From Kistimonas sp. bin40 (GTDB lineage: Bacteria > Pseudomonadota > Gammaproteobacteria > Pseudomonadales > Endozoicomonadaceae), in contig MPMQ01000020.1 of the NCBI GenBank assembly GCA_002238585.1, positions 1 through 46,795 of the forward strand: a stretch of DNA of 46,795 nucleotides, written 5' to 3'. Made by a program: the position numbers and the translations under genes. Position 1 is the stretch's first letter. Each line of letters begins with the position of its first letter. The notes beneath the pieces were generated by a model. The model was not told the origin of the DNA. It did not search any database and saw only the letters and a list, made by a program, of their open reading frames with translations. Of this stretch, positions 25,559-33,787 are shown piece by piece.

Positions 25559-27226
25559 TCAGCCAGGATGTTGCTGTGCTGGCGGGGGCGACTGATAAAC
25601 AATGCCGCCAGATATCCAGGCGATAACAGACCTGTAGTGACTTTTCTGGTTTTCGCTGGCGGTCCCCCCGGACGGCGCGGCGCTGTCGTCCGGGCCTGTT
25701 TGCAGCGCAGCATTGCGCAGATCTGTGTGCAGGTAGCGGCTGCCGCCGCCAGCTGCTGCGGGCAAGGATATGGCCTGTGGCGGGCCCGATGGTGGTACTG
25801 GCCCGGGGCGAGGGCTGTGTCCCGGCTGGGCAAACAGAGCCTCTTGCGGGGCATTGTTGTGAACGAGGCGAAGCGATTTGCGCCCCTTGTGTCGTGCAGA
25901 TGTTGTGGCATGGACGGGCAGATCCCTGGTCCGCGCGTATGGGGCCCTGAATGGGACCTTGTTGTTTTTCCCGGTGTCGGAACCGGCTGGTTCAGCATTA
26001 TGTGAGTGCCGACCGGCGACCAGGCCTCTTTTGTTCCTGCGTTGTTTTTTGCTGGCGTCCAGACTGCCATGACGCAGCGTTTCACCCCTGTGGGTTTCCA
26101 GGTGCCTTCTGGTATTGCTCAATCGGTTGAAGAGTTTTGTGCAGTGCTCATGAGGGCAGGCAAAGATCTTTCCCTGGGCATGAACGCTGAGCCCGTGATG
26201 TTTCAGGGCGCCTGATAATATAAACGCACACCCACAGCCTTCATGGGGACAGACGAATCTTTTTTTTCTGATGTGGACACGCAAGTGATTTCTCAGGGGG
26301 GCAGATTGCGTGAACGAACGTCCACAGTCCTCATAGGGACAGACAAAGGGTTTTCCTCTCGTATGCACATACAAGTGTTTGTTCAGATGACTTGATTGTA
26401 TGAACGCGTGCTCACAGCCTTCATGAGGACAAACAAAGGGTCTTTCCCGGGTATGAGCAGCACGCAAGTGATATCTCAGGGCGCTGGATTGTGCAAACGC
26501 GTGCTCACATCCTTGCTGGGAGCAGACAAGGGGTTTTTCTCCGGTGTGGCAACGCAAATGGCATGTCAGGGTGTTTAATCGTGTGAACGGACGTCCACAG
26601 CCCTCATGGGGACAGACAAAGGGTTTTTCTCCCGAGTGAATGCGCAGGTGTGCTTTCAGATTGCTTGATCGTCTGAATGTGCCCCCACAGCCCTCCCAGG
26701 GACAGATAAAAGGTTTTTTTCCTGAGTGGATATGCAAGTGCCTGGTCAAGCCAGGTTGTGTGAACGAACGGCCACAGCCTTCATGTGTACAGACAAGGGG
26801 CTGTGCTTTTGAATGGATGCGTAAGCGTTTTGCAGGCAGGGCTGGTTGTGTGCACAAAGGTCGACAGCCATCATGACCAGAGGGAAAGGGCGCTTCGTGG
26901 CGATGAGCACCGCGCCAGTGCGATGTCAGACCGCTTGATCGCGTCAACGAACATCCAGAGTGGGCGCGCCAGTGTTTTTTCAATTCTGCAATTGTTGTCG
27001 TCGAATATCCACAGCCTTCGCAGGGGCAAACGCAGCGTTTTCTTCCCGTGAAGGTACTCCGTTTCCCTTCCAGACTGCTGGGTTGATTGCACCGCGTGCC
27101 ACCGGCGTTGTGTGGACCGATACGCCGGACACTTGTCTTTTGGTTGCCCAGGGGGGCAGCCCGCCTTGCCAAGCCTGTCGCAGGCGTTGCTTGGGAGGCA
27201 GAGGAGATTGTGAGCCTGTGCAGCAT
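25559..27226 (-). CDS. Poly-C2H2 zinc-finger protein (gene 15), 555 aa, about 9 fingers
   Basis: It starts MLHRLTISSASQAT with GGA 7 nt upstream. Finger 0 is degenerate. After the first intact finger come two broken ones (GCSLTRSSGLTSHW, missing the Cys pair, and SGHDGCRPLC). Eight further intact fingers follow, one of them a residue short (RSFTQPGLTRH). The terminal signature finger is ACPHEHCTKLFNRL. The tag VIAWISGGIVYQS is present, but TGG has changed to TGA, so the last WPNL residues are lost. The mix of broken and intact fingers suggests relaxed constraint on part of the block. Confidence 0.88.
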   Translation of the reverse strand: MLHRLTISSASQATPATGLARRAAPLGNQKTSVRRIGPHNAGGTRCNQPSSLEGKRSTFTGRKRCVCPCEGCGYSTTTIAELKKHWRAHSGCSLTRSSGLTSHWRGAHRHEAPFPSGHDGCRPLCTQPALPAKRLRIHSKAQPLVCTHEGCGRSFTQPGLTRHLHIHSGKKPFICPWEGCGGTFRRSSNLKAHLRIHSGEKPFVCPHEGCGRPFTRLNTLTCHLRCHTGEKPLVCSQQGCEHAFAQSSALRYHLRAAHTRERPFVCPHEGCEHAFIQSSHLNKHLYVHTRGKPFVCPYEDCGRSFTQSAPLRNHLRVHIRKKRFVCPHEGCGCAFILSGALKHHGLSVHAQGKIFACPHEHCTKLFNRLSNTRRHLETHRGETLRHGSLDASKKQRRNKRGLVAGRHSHNAEPAGSDTGKNNKVPFRAPYARTRDLPVHATTSARHKGRKSLRLVHNNAPQEALFAQPGHSPRPGPVPPSGPPQAISLPAAAGGGSRYLHTDLRNAALQTGPDDSAAPSGGTASENQKSHYRSVIAWISGGIVYQSPPPAQQHPG

Positions 27227-27568
27227 AGTGTTGTCCGGTGAAGGTCAGCCAGGAGCTTGGAGTACCGGGTGCGCCCGGTTATCTGCCCTGGTGACCATCT
27301 TGTTATATTGCTCAAGCCTCTGTGTCGGGTGAACATCGCTGGCGACTGTGGGTTGTGTTGGGCACCAGCCAATGCCCAAAGTCTCCGTGCGTCCTCGTAG
27401 ACGACAGGGTGTCGCTGTGTGTCACAGGTCACAGGTCTTGCGTGCGCGTTTGAGGCCATCAGGGTGACGGCAGCTCAGGCGCTGTTTGCCCTGTTCCGGG
27501 GGGCTGTGGTCCTGCGGATGCAAAGCCGTGTTCATCCATGAGTGTACGCAATCATGTGCCGGATTCTG
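27227..27568. other. Intergenic spacer between genes 15 and 16 (342 bp)
   Basis: It carries the gene 15 promoter (27278-27306) and the gene 16 downstream flank, homologous to the two preceding spacers. No gene is seen. Confidence 0.65.
27278..27306 (-). promoter_or_regulatory. Promoter-like element of gene 15
   Basis: -35 ATAACA, 17-bp spacer, -10 GATAAC, 52 bp from the ATG. Confidence 0.6.
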
Positions 27569-29431
27569 CTACAGATTTGGCCAGCCAGGATGTTGCTGTG
27601 CGGGCCGGGGCGACTGATAGACAATGCCGCCGGACACCCAGGTGATAACAGACCTGTAGTGACTTTTCCGGGTTTCGGTGGCGGTTCCCCCAGACGGCGC
27701 GTAGCTGTCATCCTGGGTGCGCAACGGCTGTTTGCGAGCCTGTGATGGCATGAAGCGGCTGTTGCATTCCGGGTAATGACCGGCACGGACGGGCAGTTTC
27801 TTGTTCCGGGCGTCTGGTTGCCGCAATGGCGTGCTGTTGTTTTGCCCGGCACGGGAACAGCTCGATTCAGCATTATGTGAGCGCAGCCCGGAGAGCAAGC
27901 CGCTTGTGTTTCTGAGATGTTCTTTGCTGGCGTCCAGCCTGCCATGCTGCGGTGTTTCACCCGTGTGGGTTTTCAGGTGCTTTCTGACAGAGCCCAATTG
28001 GTCGAACAGTTTTGTGCAGTGCTCGCGAGGGCAGGCAAAGAGTGTTCTGCCGGCGTGGATGCTCATGTGTTTTTTCAGACTTCTCAATTGGTTGAATCCG
28101 AACGCTTGTGTGCAGCCCTCGTGCGGGCAGACAAAGCGCTTTTGGGTCCTGTGCGCACGACGCAAGTGGTGTGTCAGCTCACCTGGTTGTGCAAATGCCA
28201 GCCCGCAGTCTCCATTGGGACAGGCAAAGGGTTTTTCTGTGGTATGAACGGTGTTCAAGTGTATTTTCAGGTCGTTTGATTGTCCGAATGCACGTCCACA
28301 GCCCTCGTTGGGACAGACCAGGGCGCTTTCGGCTTTATGAACAACGCGCAGGTGGTAGGTCAGGGGGCTCGATTGCAAGAACCTGCTTCCACAGTGTTCA
28401 TGGGGACAGGCAAAGGGTCTTTGCCTGGTATGAGCAGAGCGCAGGTGGTATGTCAGGTCGCCTGATCGGATGAACTTGCTGCCACAGCCCTCATGGAGAC
28501 AGACAAAGGGTCTTTCTTTGGTATGAACAGCGCGCAAGTGGTATATCAGGGAGCCTGTTTGTGTGAACGCGCGTCCACAGCCTTCATGCGGACAGACAAA
28601 AGGTTTTTCTTTTGTGTGAACAACGCGCAAGTGATATTTCAGAGGGCTGGCTCCTGCGAATGCGCGTCCACAGCCCGCGTGTGGACAGCCAAAGGGTTTC
28701 TCTCCGTAGTGGCGGCGCAAGTGTTCTTTCAGGCTGCCTGATCTTGTGAAGGAAGATCCACAGTCCTCATAGGAACAAACAAAGGGTTTATTTTTTTTAT
28801 GAACAGTCTGCAAGTGGCATTTCAGGGAACTTGATAGTGAGAATGCAGCGCCGCAGTCTTTGTGTGTACAGGGAAAATAGTTTTGTGCTGCGTGGCAGCG
28901 CTTGTGCTGTGTCAACTGACTGGATCTTGCGGACGCATACCCACAGCCCTTATGCGTACAGGCAAAAGTTTTTTTTTCTGCTGAGTGGCCGCGCTTGTGC
29001 CGGATCAAATGGCCCGATTGTGCGGACGAATAGCTACAGCCTTCATGTGAACAAGTAAAAGGTTTTTCTCCTGAGTGGACGCGCAAGTGCTTTTCTATAG
29101 CACTGGGGTGTGTGGACCGATACCCACAGCCTTCATAAGAACAGACCAGGGGCCTTTCCCGCGAGTGGATCAGCAAGTGCCTTTTCAGGTCACGTGATCT
29201 TGTTGGCGCATATCCACAGCCGTGCCAGGGACAGACACAGCGGTATTCTCCCGTGCGGCTGCTCCGGTTCTTTTTCAGATGCCCGGGCTGGTGGCATGGC
29301 GTGTCGCAGCCGTTGTGCGGGCAGCTACCCGGGTCACCTGACTTGCGGTTGTTCTGGGAGGCTGCCTGCCTTGTCAGGCCTGTCACGGGCCGTGATTCGG
29401 GGGAAGAGGCGGTTGCGGGTCTGTACAGCAT
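27569..29431 (-). CDS. Poly-C2H2 zinc-finger protein (gene 16), 620 aa, 14 fingers
   Basis: It starts MLYRPATASSPES at 29431. The frame is open to 29542 but would then cover the promoter. Upstream is GGG rather than GGA. Finger 0 (SCPHNGCDTPC) is degenerate. Fourteen fingers lie at 66 to about 495, including six consecutive ones (7-12) with the long histidine spacing (YHLRVVHTKEKPF type), unlike the mixed order elsewhere. Finger 13 carries a two-residue insertion before the helix (FGFNQLRSLKKH). The terminal signature is ACPREHCTKLFDQL. The tag is VITWVSGGIVYQS. Confidence 0.92.
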   Translation of the reverse strand: MLYRPATASSPESRPVTGLTRQAASQNNRKSGDPGSCPHNGCDTPCHQPGHLKKNRSSRTGEYRCVCPWHGCGYAPTRSRDLKRHLLIHSRERPLVCSYEGCGYRSTHPSAIEKHLRVHSGEKPFTCSHEGCSYSSAQSGHLIRHKRGHSAEKKTFACTHKGCGYASARSSQLTQHKRCHAAQNYFPCTHKDCGAAFSLSSSLKCHLQTVHKKNKPFVCSYEDCGSSFTRSGSLKEHLRRHYGEKPFGCPHAGCGRAFAGASPLKYHLRVVHTKEKPFVCPHEGCGRAFTQTGSLIYHLRAVHTKERPFVCLHEGCGSKFIRSGDLTYHLRSAHTRQRPFACPHEHCGSRFLQSSPLTYHLRVVHKAESALVCPNEGCGRAFGQSNDLKIHLNTVHTTEKPFACPNGDCGLAFAQPGELTHHLRRAHRTQKRFVCPHEGCTQAFGFNQLRSLKKHMSIHAGRTLFACPREHCTKLFDQLGSVRKHLKTHTGETPQHGRLDASKEHLRNTSGLLSGLRSHNAESSCSRAGQNNSTPLRQPDARNKKLPVRAGHYPECNSRFMPSQARKQPLRTQDDSYAPSGGTATETRKSHYRSVITWVSGGIVYQSPRPAQQHPGWPNL

Positions 29432-29755
29432 AGGGTTTGCCCGGTTGATAGCAGACCGGAGCTTGGAGTGCAAAGTCGGCTCGGTTATCCGCCCTGGTAA
29501 CCCTCTTGTTATCTGGATCCAGCCTCTGTGTCGGGTGGACATCTCTGGTGGATGGGGCGGGTGTCGGGCGCCAGACGATGCCAGGACATAGCTTTGTTAC
29601 GGATCTGTGGGCTTGCGTGCGCGTTTGATGAGCCCATCAGGGTAACGGCAGCTCAGGCTCTGTGTGCCATATTCCGGGGCCCTGTGGAAGCTGCGGTCCT
29701 GCGGATGCAAAGCCGTGTTTGTCCAGCAGCGCGCGCAATCGCGAACCGGATTCTG
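29432..29755. other. Intergenic spacer between genes 16 and 17 (324 bp)
   Basis: It contains the gene 16 promoter (29484-29512) and the 3' flank of gene 17. No gene is seen. Confidence 0.65.
29484..29512 (-). promoter_or_regulatory. Promoter-like element of gene 16
   Basis: -35 ATAACA, 17-bp spacer, -10 GATAAC, 53 bp from the ATG. Confidence 0.6.
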
Positions 29756-31696
29756 CTACAGCTTTGGCCAGCCAGAATGTTGTTGTGCTGGTGGGGGTGA
29801 CTGATAAACAACGCCGCCGGATATCCAGGCGATAACAGACCTGTAGTAACTTTTCTGGTTTCCGGTAGAAGTTCTTCCGGACGGCGCGGCGCTGTCATTG
29901 TGACCTGTGCCCGGCGAAGCATCGCGCAGGTCTCTGCGCAGGGCCGGGCTGCCGACGGCAGCTACAGCGGGCAAGAACTTGCCCCGTGCTGGCCCGGGGC
30001 AGGGGCTGTGTGCACCGCAACCGCCGTAGCTCGCGCGCGCAACCGGAGCCTCTGCGGCACTGGTGTGAACGAGGTGATGCGGTTTGGGTATCTTGTTTTG
30101 TGCAGCTGTTGTTCCCGGGTTTGGGGCAGGGCAGAAGGAGGGCCCTGTAGCGGCGTGCGGACGCCGGTGTGTCCTCCGGGGCGATGGTCGTGTGAAGAGG
30201 CAGGCGTTGGAGGCTGGAGAACAGCGGGAGTATCGAGCGTCGGTATGAGACAGCACCCGGGACTGGAGTGCCTGCTGCCGTGCAGCCTTTTTTTCATGGC
30301 TGTTGTAAGAGCGGACCAAAGCTTGCTTGCCAGCCTGGCAGCGCAGGTGCTTTGGGAGAGGCTGTGATGACAGGAAGCTGCCGTTGCATTCCGGGTAATG
30401 ACGGGCATGGGGACTCCTCTTTATGGCATGGACGGTGGCACGGACGGGCAGTTTCTTTCTCTGAGTGTCTGGGTCCCTGCAGGGGGCACCCTCGTCCTGG
30501 CATGCGTGGGAAAAGGCTGCTTTTGCATGATGTGATCGCCGGGAGGGGGTGAAGCGTCTTTGTTTCCCGCGTCGTTTGCAGCTATCCAGGCCGTAATAAT
30601 ACGGCGTTTCTGCGGTGTGGGTTTGCAGGTGATTTTTCAGATGCCAGAATCGGTCAAACCGTTTTGCGCAGTGTTCACGTGGGCAGGCAAAGGGTTTTTC
30701 TTCGGGATGAACAGTGCGCAGGTGACGTGTCAGGGCGCCTGCTTGAATAAACGAACGTCCACAGCCTGTTTTTGAACAGACAAAGGGTCTTGCTCCGGAA
30801 TGAACAGCGCACAAGTGATATTTCAGAGCGTTGGCTTGCGTGGCCAGATATCCACAATCTTCCCAGGGACAGGCAAAGGGTTTTTCTCCGGTGTGGAGAC
30901 GCAAGTGGCTTTTCAGGGGGCTCGATTGTGTGAACGCACGTCCACAACCTTCCCAGGGGCAGACAAAGGGTTTTTCTCCCAGGTGGCGGCGCCGGTGCTT
31001 TGTCAGTCCGTCCGGGTGCCTGAACGACCATCCACAGCCTTCCCAGAAACAGCGAAAGGGTCTTGCTCCGCTATGAATACGCAGGTGGCCCGTCAGAGTG
31101 CCTGCTTGTGCGAATGAACGTCCACAGCCTTGCCTGGGACAGACAAAGGTTTTTTTTCTGGCGTGAGTACGCAGGTGCCCTGTCAGGCTGATTGAGTGTG
31201 TGAACGCACGTCCACAGCCTGGCTGTGTACAGACCAGGAGTTTGGGGCCTGTTTCTGTTGTGTGGTCAAGCAAGTGGGATGTCAGGGAACTTGATTGTCT
31301 GAACGCACGTCCACAGCCTGGCCGCGTACAGACAAAGCGTTTCTTGCTTGAGTGGGTGCGCTTGTGCCTGCTCAGGTTGCCTGCCTGTGAGGACGAATAG
31401 CCACAGGCTTGCCGTGGACAGACGAAGGGTTTGTCTCCTGAGTGGATGCGCAGGTGTTTTTTCAGGTCGTCAAGTCTTGGCGGCGCATAGCCACAGCCTT
31501 CCTGGGGACAGACGAAGTGATTGCTTTGCGTGCGCGTGTTCCGGTCTCTTTTCTGGTCCCCGGAATCATGGCACTGTGTGCTGCGCTTGTTGCGCGGGGC
31601 ACTGGTTTTCCGGTGGCAGTGGGGGCCGGTCCGCCGTGCCGGGCCTGTCACAGCCCTTGATTCGGGGGAAACGGAAGTTGTGAGCCTGTGCAGCAT
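29756..31696 (-). CDS. Poly-C2H2 zinc-finger protein (gene 17), 646 aa, 10 fingers
   Basis: It starts MLHRLTTSVSPES with GGG upstream. Finger 0 is unrecognisable. Ten fingers span 62 to about 367. Finger 3 is followed by an expanded linker (HTTETGPKLL). The terminal signature is ACPREHCAKRFDRF. The C-terminal region of about 280 residues is the longest in the array and contains decayed half-fingers and Ala/Pro/Arg-rich low complexity, as if an older finger block had eroded. The tag is VIAWISGGVVYQS. Confidence 0.9.
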   Translation of the reverse strand: MLHRLTTSVSPESRAVTGPARRTGPHCHRKTSAPRNKRSTQCHDSGDQKRDRNTRTQSNHFVCPQEGCGYAPPRLDDLKKHLRIHSGDKPFVCPRQACGYSSSQAGNLSRHKRTHSSKKRFVCTRPGCGRAFRQSSSLTSHLLDHTTETGPKLLVCTQPGCGRAFTHSISLTGHLRTHARKKTFVCPRQGCGRSFAQAGTLTGHLRIHSGARPFRCFWEGCGWSFRHPDGLTKHRRRHLGEKPFVCPWEGCGRAFTQSSPLKSHLRLHTGEKPFACPWEDCGYLATQANALKYHLCAVHSGARPFVCSKTGCGRSFIQAGALTRHLRTVHPEEKPFACPREHCAKRFDRFWHLKNHLQTHTAETPYYYGLDSCKRRGKQRRFTPSRRSHHAKAAFSHACQDEGAPCRDPDTQRKKLPVRATVHAIKRSPHARHYPECNGSFLSSQPLPKHLRCQAGKQALVRSYNSHEKKAARQQALQSRVLSHTDARYSRCSPASNACLFTRPSPRRTHRRPHAATGPSFCPAPNPGTTAAQNKIPKPHHLVHTSAAEAPVARASYGGCGAHSPCPGPARGKFLPAVAAVGSPALRRDLRDASPGTGHNDSAAPSGRTSTGNQKSYYRSVIAWISGGVVYQSPPPAQQHSGWPKL

Positions 31697-31747
31697 AGGG
31701 TTGCCCGGTTGAGGTCAGACCGGGGGTTGGAGTGCAGGGGCTGCCCG

Positions 31748-31776
31748 GTTATCCGCCCTTGTGACGCTGTTGTTAC
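31748..31776 (-). promoter_or_regulatory. Promoter-like element of gene 17
   Basis: -35 GTAACA, 17-bp spacer, -10 GATAAC, 52 bp from the ATG. Confidence 0.6.
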
Positions 31777-31947
31777 CTTCTTGAGTTCAGGTCTTGATAA
31801 AGCTTCATGCCGACGGGAGCTGGCACCTGTTGGCAGTCTGCCCGGGACCTGAGACGTCCACCACAAAGGTCCTGCGGGTATACAGCCGTCCTGGTCCGGT
31901 GCGACCGGGTGTTATTTGCAGCGCGGGGAGTGGCTTGCCATTTCCTG

Positions 31948-33477
31948 TTACAGGTTTGGCCTGCCAGGGTTGTGCCATCCCGGTGGTGGCGTCTTGTAAA
32001 CAGCGCCGCCGGAGGCCCAGGCGATGACGGAACAATAGCGGCTGGTCTGGTGACGGTTGGTTCTTGCGGGGGCCGGCGTACCACTGTTTCTGCTGTGTGT
32101 TGTCAGGGAACCTGGGTGTGAGAACGGACCTTCACAGCCGTCATGGAGACAGACAAAGGGTTTTTCTCCTGAGTGGACGCACAAGTGCCGTGCCAAATGG
32201 GATGATTGCAGGAACGAACGTCTACAGCTTTTGTAAGGACAGGTAAAAGATGTGTCTCTGGTGTGGAGGCACCTGTGCTGTTTGAGGCTGACGGCAACCG
32301 CGAACGCACGTCCACAGCTTTTATCGGGACAGACAAAAGGTCGTTCTCTTGAGTGCAAGAGCTGGTGCCGTTTCAGGTTGCTCGATTGTGTGCCCGTATA
32401 GTCACAGCCTTCCCAGGAGCAGATAAAGGGTTTTTCTCCGGAGTGAACACGCAGGTGTACTTTCAGCCCCCTTGATTGCGAGTACGAATATTCACAACCT
32501 TTGTACGGACAGACAAAAGGTCGTTCTCTTGAGTGGGAGCGCTGGTGCTGTTTCAGGTTGCTTGAGTGCGCGCACGAATATTCACAACCTTTGTACGGAC
32601 AGACAAAGGGTTTTTCCCGGGAGTGGATACGCCAGTGGGTTGTCAGGGAACTGCGTTGTTTGAACGCTTGTCCACAGCCTTCCCGCGAACAGACAAAGGG
32701 CCTTTCCCCGGTGTGGATGCGCCCGTGCACTTGCAGGTCGCTTTTTTGTGCGGCCGCGTACTTGCAGCCTTCGTACGGACAGACAAAAGGTTTTTCTCTG
32801 GTGTGGACACGCCAGTGGATTGTCAGGGCGTAGCACTGTGTGAACGAACGAGCACAGCCTCCATGTGAGCAGACAAAGGGTTTGGTCCCGGTGTGGATGC
32901 GCCCGTGCACTTTCAGGGCGGTTTGTTGTGCAAACGCGAGTCCACAACCTTCATGTGCGCAAACAAAGGGTTTTTCTCCTGAGTGGGTGCGCAAGTGTCT
33001 GCCCAGATTGGAAAGTTGTGCAGACACATAGCCACAGCCAGGGTGAGAACAGATAAAGGGCCTGGTCCCGGAGTGGATGCGCCCGTGCACTTTCAGGGCG
33101 TTTCTTTGTGTAAACACGAGTCCACAACCTTCATAGGCACAAGCAAAGAGTTTGGCTCCGGGGTGGATACGAAAGTGTCTGGACAGATTGCCAGGATGTC
33201 GGTACGCATGTCCACAGTCAGGGTAAGAACAGACAAAGGTTGTTGCGCCCGTGTGGGTGGCCAGAGAGCTTTTCCGACCGCCGGGTCGGTTGGCGTGTCT
33301 GGCGCAGTCGTGATGAGCGCCGCTGCGCAGGTCGACAGTGTCCCGGCGCGGGAGGCGCGGGAAAGGGAGAGCTGGAGCTGTTGTCACTCCGGTGATGGGG
33401 CGGCGTCCAGCCTGCCGCTGATGCCCGCGCATGGACTCTGATGCAGAGGTCGAGGTCGTTGTGGACGTGGGCAGCAT
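31948..33477 (-). CDS. Poly-C2H2 zinc-finger protein (gene 18), 509 aa, 12 fingers
   Basis: Third subfamily. It starts MLPTSTTTSTSAS at 33477 with GGA 7 nt upstream (open frame to 33588 rejected). Finger 0 is decayed (GAHHDCARHAN). Twelve intact 30-residue fingers run without a gap from residue 82 to about 441, and none uses the long histidine spacing. They alternate between YxGCxYxxxxSxL and HEGCxxxFxQRxxL types. A thirteenth has lost its last His. The linker to the tag (VIAWASGGAVYKT) is only about 35 residues, far shorter than in other members, so a long linker is not essential. Confidence 0.92.
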   Translation of the reverse strand: MLPTSTTTSTSASESMRGHQRQAGRRPITGVTTAPALPFPRLPRRDTVDLRSGAHHDCARHANRPGGRKSSLATHTGATTFVCSYPDCGHAYRHPGNLSRHFRIHPGAKLFACAYEGCGLVFTQRNALKVHGRIHSGTRPFICSHPGCGYVSAQLSNLGRHLRTHSGEKPFVCAHEGCGLAFAQQTALKVHGRIHTGTKPFVCSHGGCARSFTQCYALTIHWRVHTREKPFVCPYEGCKYAAAQKSDLQVHGRIHTGERPFVCSREGCGQAFKQRSSLTTHWRIHSREKPFVCPYKGCEYSCAHSSNLKQHQRSHSRERPFVCPYKGCEYSYSQSRGLKVHLRVHSGEKPFICSWEGCDYTGTQSSNLKRHQLLHSRERPFVCPDKSCGRAFAVAVSLKQHRCLHTRDTSFTCPYKSCRRSFLQSSHLARHLCVHSGEKPFVCLHDGCEGPFSHPGSLTTHSRNSGTPAPARTNRHQTSRYCSVIAWASGGAVYKTPPPGWHNPGRPNL

Positions 33478-33787
33478 AGCGTTGTCCGGTGGCGAGTCAG
33501 TCATGGCTTGGAGTACCGAATCCGTTTGTGTTTCTGCGCCCGGTGACCATCCTGTCATCCTGATCCGGACTCGCTCTCTGGCGGACACCTGTGACGGCTG
33601 TTGCCTTTTCGGACACCAGGGGGCAGACCCGGTGTCCTGGCGTTCGCTGCCTGAGGCTCTGCTCCGTCACAGTATCAGCTGCCGGGTTTGGCTTCCGTCA
33701 TCTGACGCGCTGATCAGTCTGATGCCGGGCAGGGCCGAGCTGCAGTCGCGCCGGGACCTCGGTGTCCGGTGAGAGTCGGCAGGCTTT
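33478..33787. other. Intergenic spacer between genes 18 and 19 (310 bp)
   Basis: It contains the gene 18 promoter (33530-33558) and the downstream flank of gene 19. Bases from 33668 on match the orphan block at 36,061-36,250. No gene is seen. Confidence 0.65.
33530..33558 (-). promoter_or_regulatory. Promoter-like element of gene 18
   Basis: -35 ATGACA and a shared spacer core (GGTCACC) are kept. The -10 position reads AGAAAC, a poor match. 53 bp from the ATG. Confidence 0.4.
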
